NCBI GenBank assembly: GCA_002470125.1
Contig: DKNB01000007.1
Location: 1 to 11,505 of the forward strand
Direction of reading: 5' to 3'
Origin: Gallionellales bacterium UBA7399
GTDB lineage: Bacteria; Pseudomonadota; Gammaproteobacteria; Burkholderiales; Gallionellaceae
DNA length: 11,505 nucleotides
The position numbers were made by a program, and so were the translations under genes. Under the pieces are notes generated by a model. That model saw only the letters and a program-made list of their open reading frames with translations. It did not search any database and had not been told where the DNA came from. Of the stretch, positions 7,850-11,505 are shown piece after piece (the stretch's first letter is position 1; each line of letters opens with the position of its first letter).

Positions 7850-9301
7850 ATGAGTTACTTGCTTACCCTGTCTCCCGCCTACGCAGAAATATTTCTGCTG
7901 GTGATGGCGAGCGCGATCCTGATTGCAGACCTGTTTGTGGTTAGCAAGGAAAGAACACTGACTTATGTGTTGGTGCAGCTCACCCTGCTGGGCTGTGCGT
8001 TGATTACCACCGTAACTCACGAGCCGAACGTTATGCAGTTATTTAACGGCATGTTCGTGGGCGACGCGATGTCTGACGTGCTCAAGCTACTGAGTTACCT
8101 CGCCGTATCGATGGCGCTTGCGTACTCCCGTCATTACTTGCTGGTGCGCGGACTGTTTACGGGCGAGTTTATGGTGCTGACGTTATTTGCCCTGCTGGGC
8201 ATGATGGTGATGATCTCTGCCGCCCACTTTATGACCCTGTACATCGGACTTGAGTTGCTGTCACTCAGTCTGTATGCGATGGTCGCCTTGCAGCGCGACT
8301 CCGTTGCCGCCACCGAGGCTGCGATGAAGTACTTTGTTCTAGGCGCGCTTGCCTCTGGCCTGCTGCTATATGGCATGTCTATGCTGTACGGCGCCACCGG
8401 AGCACTTGGGATTGCGGCGATCTCGGATGCCATCAGGCACGGCGTAGAAAACAAGGAGCTGCTAGTTTTTGGACTGGTGTTTGTGGTGGCGGGTCTGGCC
8501 TTTAAGTTGGGCGTGGTGCCTTTTCATATGTGGGTACCGGACGTCTACCATGGCGCGCCAACCGCCGTTACCATACTGATCAGTTCGGCGCCAAAGCTGG
8601 CCGTGTTCGCATTTGTGATGCGCATCCTAGTGGACGGCCTGCAGCCACTGATGATGCACTGGTCTGGCATGCTGGCAATTCTTGCCGTCCTATCCATGGC
8701 TATCGGCAATATTGTCGCTATTGCACAAACAAACATTAAGCGCATGCTGGCTTACTCCACTATCGCGCACATGGGATTTCTGCTGCTCGGTGTGCTGAGT
8801 GGTGGTACTGATGGATACGGTGCCGCAATGTTTTATGCGGTAACTTATGTGCTGATGAGCTTGGGCGGCTTTGGCATGATCATGCTGTTGTCGCGCGAGG
8901 GTTTTGAGGCTGACATGCTCGATGACTTTAAGGGGCTCAACCAGCGTAGTCCGTGGCTTGCATTTATGATGCTGATACTGATGTTCTCCATGGCCGGAGT
9001 GCCACCAACTGCAGGATTTTACGCAAAGCTTTCCGTGCTGCAGGCAGTCATAGATGCAGGGCACATCCCGCTTGCCGTTATGGCGGTACTGTTCTCGTTG
9101 ATCGGCGCATTTTATTACCTGCGTATCGTTAAGCTGATGTACTTTGATTCCCCAGACAGCAACGCTCCCATCTCTGTGCGGTTTGATAACGGCCTGCTGA
9201 TCTCTGTTAATGGCCTGGCGATACTGGCCCTGGGAATCATGCCGGGCGCGCTAATAACGGTATGCGCGATGGCAGTGCAGCAATCCCTGCTGCTGCGTTA
9301 A
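7850..9301 (+). CDS. nuoN: NADH-quinone oxidoreductase subunit N
   Basis: NuoN (ND2 homologue) is the proximal antiporter-like channel next to NuoK. The 483-residue product has the length expected of a bacterial NuoN (E. coli 485). Key residues are E135 (YIGLELLSLSLYAMVA), K219 (GLAFKLGVVPFHMWVPDVYHG), K249 (SSAPKLAVFAF) and K393 (GFYAKLSVLQAV), equivalent to E. coli E133, K217, K247 and K395. GAGGA at 7841-7845 lies 4 bases before the ATG, a rather short but acceptable spacing. The gene ends with two in-frame TAA codons and is followed within 25 bp by a strong terminator, so it is the last gene of the operon here. Confidence 0.98.
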   Translation: MSYLLTLSPAYAEIFLLVMASAILIADLFVVSKERTLTYVLVQLTLLGCALITTVTHEPNVMQLFNGMFVGDAMSDVLKLLSYLAVSMALAYSRHYLLVRGLFTGEFMVLTLFALLGMMVMISAAHFMTLYIGLELLSLSLYAMVALQRDSVAATEAAMKYFVLGALASGLLLYGMSMLYGATGALGIAAISDAIRHGVENKELLVFGLVFVVAGLAFKLGVVPFHMWVPDVYHGAPTAVTILISSAPKLAVFAFVMRILVDGLQPLMMHWSGMLAILAVLSMAIGNIVAIAQTNIKRMLAYSTIAHMGFLLLGVLSGGTDGYGAAMFYAVTYVLMSLGGFGMIMLLSREGFEADMLDDFKGLNQRSPWLAFMMLILMFSMAGVPPTAGFYAKLSVLQAVIDAGHIPLAVMAVLFSLIGAFYYLRIVKLMYFDSPDSNAPISVRFDNGLLISVNGLAILALGIMPGALITVCAMAVQQSLLLR

Positions 9302-9323
9302 TAAAGGGGTGTGTGCAAAGCGT

Positions 9324-9346
9324 TCCCGCTGAGTGCGGGATTTTTT
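9324..9346 (+). terminator. Factor-independent terminator closing the nuo operon
   Basis: A 6-bp GC-rich stem, TCCCGC (9324-9329) pairing with GCGGGA (9335-9340), encloses a 5-base loop (TGAGT) and runs directly into six T residues (9341-9346), then GTTT. It lies 22 bp after the nuoN stop. This is a textbook intrinsic terminator for + strand transcription. It should separate nuoN from the HAD gene, which then needs its own promoter or read-through. Confidence 0.9.
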
Positions 9347-9433
9347 GTTTGTGGTTACGCTGGCCATCACCCAAGGTGCTATGAAGATACATAACGGCGA
9401 CAATCACTACCCCCACTTTCTGAGTACAGCTCC

Positions 9434-10090
9434 ATGACGAAATGCTATGACTTAATTGTTTTTGATTGGGACGGGACGGTGATGGACTCCACTGCACTCA
9501 TAGCGGGCTCGATTCAGGCCGCATGTCGAGATGTGGGTCTTCCCGAACCAACCGATGTGGTTGCCAGGTACGTAATTGGGCTTGGATTGGATGAGGCGCT
9601 ACGCCACGCTGTACCAGGCCTAAAAGAAAGCAAGCGGGGCGACCTAGTTGAGCGGTACCGTTATCACTTTCTTGCGCAGGACGAGTCGGTTGCGTTATTT
9701 GATGGAGCGAGGCAAACAATTGTCGGGCTGCACGCCGCAGGAAGCCTCCTCGCGGTGGCAACAGGTAAGAGCGAGCAGGGATTAAAACGGGCCATGCAAA
9801 CAAGCGGTATGGAATCGTATTTCCATGCCACCCGTACGGCAGACAAGACACTCTCCAAGCCAAATCCGGCGATGTTGCTAGAGATTATGGATGAGCTCGG
9901 TGTCGTAGCGCGACGAGCGTTAATGGTGGGTGATACTACACACGATTTGCAGATGGCGCGCAACGCTGGTGTGGATGCGATTGGTATGACGCATGGGGCT
10001 CACCCAGCAGATCAGTTGCGTGAGCTTAACCCGCTAATGCTGGCGAATAATTTTTTTGAGTTGCAGGTGTGGCTCAAGGAACGCTGTTAA
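9434..10090 (+). CDS. HAD-superfamily (subfamily IA) hydrolase, phosphoglycolate-phosphatase-like
   Basis: This is a probable cytoplasmic phosphatase of the haloacid dehalogenase superfamily, 218 residues. All four HAD motifs are visible: motif I D11-W-D13-G-T (nucleophile D11, acid/base D13), motif II at T110 (LLAVATGKS), motif III at K142 (LSKPNP), and motif IV G166-D167-TTH-D171. The helical cap lies between motifs I and II (about residues 20-90), which is the subfamily IA layout. The DWDGT form of motif I, with Trp, recalls HAD proteins that from memory are often encoded between rluC and sppA in betaproteobacteria. The substrate cannot be read from the sequence, and a Gph name would be over-precise. 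The ATG at 9434 has only a weak ribosome site (GAG at 9422-9424). I see no convincing promoter in the 87 bp after the nuo terminator. sppA follows 33 bp downstream. Confidence 0.93.
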   Translation: MTKCYDLIVFDWDGTVMDSTALIAGSIQAACRDVGLPEPTDVVARYVIGLGLDEALRHAVPGLKESKRGDLVERYRYHFLAQDESVALFDGARQTIVGLHAAGSLLAVATGKSEQGLKRAMQTSGMESYFHATRTADKTLSKPNPAMLLEIMDELGVVARRALMVGDTTHDLQMARNAGVDAIGMTHGAHPADQLRELNPLMLANNFFELQVWLKERC

Positions 10091-10123
10091 TATAACAAAT
10101 ATATTTTTTATTAAGGAAGCGCT

Positions 10124-11071
10124 ATGCCGGGGCAAGGTAACAACTGGGAACGAGATGTACTGGAGAGTCTGGCCATGGCTGCCATTCAAGAGCAACGACG
10201 CGCTCGTCGCTGGGGTATCTTCTTTAAGGTGCTAACATTTAGTTGTCTGGGTGCCTTGTTCTTGTTGAGCATGGGGTGGATAGGCAAGTCGGAGTTACCG
10301 CTGAGTGGAAAGCACACCGCGTTGGTGAATTTACATGGCGTGATTGCGTCGGAGACAGCTGGCAACGCTGACAACATTATGACAAGCCTACAAGATGCGT
10401 TTAAGGATGGGCATACGCAGGGGGTAATCTTGCGCATGGATAGCCCGGGCGGCAGCCCCGTGCAGTCAGGCTATATCAATGATGAGATTCAGCGTTTACG
10501 TATCAAATACCCGGCCATCCCTCTGTATGTGGTGATCGAGGATATATGCGCTTCCGGTTGCTACTATGTGGCAGCAGCGGCGGACAAGATTTTTGTGAAC
10601 AAGGCCAGCCTAGTGGGCTCCATTGGCGTCCTAATGGACGGCTTTGGTTTTACTGGTGCCATGAGCAAGCTGGGCGTGGAGCGACGGTTAATGACGGCAG
10701 GGGAGAACAAGGGATTCATGGATCCATTTTCACCGATGAACACCAAACAGCAGGAGCACGTTAAGAGTATGCTCGCTGAAATTCATCAGCAGTTCATCGC
10801 GGCAGTCAAGAAGGGGCGCGGCAAGCGCCTAAAGGATTCGGCGGATGTTTTTAGTGGCCTGATATGGACCGGTCAAAAAGGTATCGAGATGGGATTGGCG
10901 GACGAAATGGGGAGCGTAGAGAGTGTGGCGCGCGATGTGATTAAGGCGGACTACATTGTTGACTTTACAGTCCACGAGGGAATTACGGAGCGACTCGCGA
11001 AACGTTTTGGTGCGGGAGTCGTGGGCGCCTTGCCTGGCCTATTTACTCAATCTGGTGCGAGTTTTAGGTGA
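10124..11071 (+). CDS. sppA: Signal peptide peptidase SppA-type, S49 family, membrane-anchored
   Basis: This is a serine protease of family S49, thought to degrade leftover signal peptides in the inner membrane. The 315-residue product is the short, single-domain form, about half the length of E. coli SppA and similar to B. subtilis SppA. It has a charged cytoplasmic N-terminus (to about residue 30), one membrane anchor (about 31-54, GIFFKVLTFSCLGALFLLSM) and a periplasmic catalytic domain. Visible motifs are MDSPGG (105-110, oxyanion region), nucleophile S144 in DICASGCYYVAAAADKI, SLVGSIGV (162-169) and general base K196 in TAGENKGFMDPF. The Ser-Lys spacing of 52 equals that of the B. subtilis enzyme (S147/K199, from memory). 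AAGGA at 10113-10117 lies 6 bases before the ATG. The 33-bp spacer from the HAD gene is very A/T-rich, and the two are probably co-transcribed. No clear terminator follows. Confidence 0.95.
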   Translation: MPGQGNNWERDVLESLAMAAIQEQRRARRWGIFFKVLTFSCLGALFLLSMGWIGKSELPLSGKHTALVNLHGVIASETAGNADNIMTSLQDAFKDGHTQGVILRMDSPGGSPVQSGYINDEIQRLRIKYPAIPLYVVIEDICASGCYYVAAAADKIFVNKASLVGSIGVLMDGFGFTGAMSKLGVERRLMTAGENKGFMDPFSPMNTKQQEHVKSMLAEIHQQFIAAVKKGRGKRLKDSADVFSGLIWTGQKGIEMGLADEMGSVESVARDVIKADYIVDFTVHEGITERLAKRFGAGVVGALPGLFTQSGASFR

Positions 11072-11088
11072 ATGGGTGTAGATATGTA

Positions 11089-11105
11089 TGCACCAAGTTG
11101 GTGAA
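11089..11105 (+). promoter_or_regulatory. NtrC-type binding site upstream of amt
   Basis: TGCACCAAGTTGGTGAA matches the NtrC consensus TGCACC-N5-GGTGCA at 11 of 12 fixed positions. The inner part, CACCAA-G-TTGGTG, is a perfect dyad whose one-base centre is too small for an RNA loop, so it reads as a protein-binding site rather than a terminator. Its centre lies about 99 bp upstream of the start predicted for the sigma54 promoter, within the usual enhancer range. It also sits just upstream of the -35 of the sigma70-like promoter. Confidence 0.72.
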
Positions 11106-11107
11106 TA

Positions 11108-11136
11108 TTGCATGGCTTAGTTGCGAGTAGTATAAT
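11108..11136 (+). promoter_or_regulatory. Sigma70-type promoter candidate for amt
   Basis: A perfect -10 hexamer, TATAAT (11131-11136), is preceded by a 17-base spacer and TTGCAT (11108-11113), which matches TTGACA at 3 of 6 positions. Transcription would begin near 11143. Its -35 touches the NtrC-type site, so phosphorylated NtrC could block or modulate it, as known for the glnAp1/glnAp2 pair of enterobacteria. That parallel is inference. Confidence 0.5.
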
Positions 11137-11149
11137 TAAAAAACATTAA

Positions 11150-11162
11150 AATCAATCGAGTA
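11150..11162 (+). promoter_or_regulatory. IHF-like site between enhancer and sigma54 promoter
   Basis: AATCAATCGAGTA matches the IHF consensus WATCAA-N4-TTR with one mismatch. It is preceded by an A/T-rich tract (11131-11150), as is common at IHF sites. It lies between the NtrC-type site and the sigma54 promoter, where DNA bending would bring the activator to the polymerase. The consensus is loose, so position is the main support. Confidence 0.42.
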
Positions 11163-11168
11163 ATAGGT

Positions 11169-11185
11169 TTGGAGCGGAACTTGCT
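11169..11185 (+). promoter_or_regulatory. Sigma54 (-24/-12) promoter of amt
   Basis: TTGGAGCGGAACTTGCT compares with the consensus YTGGCACGRNNNTTGCW. The invariant GG (11171-11172) and GC (11183-11184) are present with the required 10-base spacing, and only the two bases after GG (AG for CA) differ. The predicted start is near 11196, giving a leader of about 32 bases before the amt ATG. The site fits the gene's function and the NtrC-type site upstream. Confidence 0.72.
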
Positions 11186-11227
11186 TACTAACTTAGTGGG
11201 TTCACTTATATCTTGATGAGGTGGAAT

Positions 11228-11505
11228 ATGGAAAGCCTAAAAGTGGGGAGTGATGCGTTATTTATTTTGCTGGGCGCCATTATGGTCCTGGCGATGCACG
11301 CAGGTTTTGCATTTCTTGAGCTGGGTACGGTGCGTAAAAAAAATCAAATAAACGCACTGGTAAAGATCCTCGCTGATTTCGGTATCTCCACGTTAGCCTA
11401 TTTCTTTATTGGCTACAGCATCGCCTACGGCATAAATTTTTTCACGGATGCCGAACATTTGGCGCAAAAAAACGGCTACGAGCTGGTTAAATTTTTCTTC
11501 CTGCT
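11228..11505 (+). CDS. amt: Ammonium transporter, Amt/MEP/Rh family, 5' part (continues past window)
   Basis: This is the start of an inner-membrane ammonium channel; 92 complete codons are visible before the window ends. The first helix (about residues 10-32) leads into MHAGFAFLELGTVRKKNQIN, the Amt-family end of helix 1 and following loop (compare the P-G-x-A-x-x-x-G-x-V-R-x-K-N pattern of AmtB proteins). A second helix at about 47-67 (KILADFGISTLAYFFIGYSI) follows. The N-terminus starts directly at the first membrane segment, without the extra cleaved signal peptide of E. coli AmtB. Residues of the ammonium site and the twin histidines lie beyond the window. The ribosome site is GAGGTGG at 11218-11224. 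No glnK (PII) gene precedes it, although that pair is common; it could follow downstream. Regulation is probably by nitrogen limitation through the upstream sites. Confidence 0.94.
   Translation, partial: MESLKVGSDALFILLGAIMVLAMHAGFAFLELGTVRKKNQINALVKILADFGISTLAYFFIGYSIAYGINFFTDAEHLAQKNGYELVKFFFL

Noticed and set aside
9355..9385. Promoter for the HAD gene: TTACGC with a TG-preceded TATGAA
   Set aside because: Only 4 of 6 bases match at -10, the -35 is poor and the spacer is 19 bases; too weak to list as a feature.
9434..10090. Naming the HAD protein as phosphoglycolate phosphatase (gph)
   Set aside because: The four HAD motifs establish the superfamily and subfamily, but no residue seen fixes the substrate.
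10091..10123. Promoter in the A/T-rich spacer before sppA (TATAAC, TATATT)
   Set aside because: No -35-like hexamer lies at suitable distance from either -10-like string; co-transcription with the HAD gene is simpler.
11091..11103. CACCAAGTTGGTG as a hairpin terminator for sppA
   Set aside because: The perfect arms leave a one-base centre and no T-tract follows, so a DNA-binding dyad is the better reading.
11112..11124. TGGCTTAGTTGC as a sigma54 promoter
   Set aside because: It has TGGC and TTGC elements, but the GG-to-GC distance is 7 bases rather than 10; the site at 11169-11185 has the correct spacing.

Overview
The window is the 3' part of a 14-subunit-type respiratory complex I (NADH:quinone oxidoreductase) operon, followed by three genes of other roles. 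All genes are on the + strand. The gene order nuoG-H-I-J-K-L-M-N, a short NuoI (162 aa) of the mitochondrial/alpha-/betaproteobacterial kind, a NuoG that has lost most ligands of cluster N7, and the style of the HAD and SppA proteins point to a betaproteobacterium. A Nitrosomonadales/Methylophilales-like member is my best guess, from protein character alone and with moderate confidence.

Positions 1-9301 hold the end of nuoG (its start lies outside the window) and complete nuoH, I, J, K, L, M and N. Together they supply the distal part of the peripheral arm (NuoG, NuoI) and the whole membrane arm (NuoH quinone site; NuoJ and NuoK linkers; NuoL, M and N antiporter-like proton channels). The key charged residues of the proton pathway are all present, so the complex looks functional. 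Gaps between genes are 50 bp or less, and nuoG and nuoH overlap. A strong factor-independent terminator at 9324-9346 closes the operon directly after nuoN.

Positions 9434-11071 hold a HAD-superfamily phosphatase and a membrane-anchored S49 peptidase (SppA type), 33 bp apart and probably co-transcribed. From memory, betaproteobacteria often carry this pair beside rluC; here it follows the nuo operon.

Positions 11072-11505 hold a 156-bp intergenic region and the first 92 codons of an Amt-family ammonium transporter. The intergenic region is the most informative non-coding part of the window. It has a near-perfect NtrC-type dyad, a sigma70-like promoter with a perfect TATAAT, an IHF-like site in an A/T-rich tract, and a sigma54 (-24/-12) promoter, in that order. 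This is the layout expected for nitrogen-limitation control of ammonium uptake.

I saw no mobile element, CRISPR array, tRNA, rRNA or broken gene. The window is mostly conserved housekeeping sequence, and I found no convincing undescribed system.
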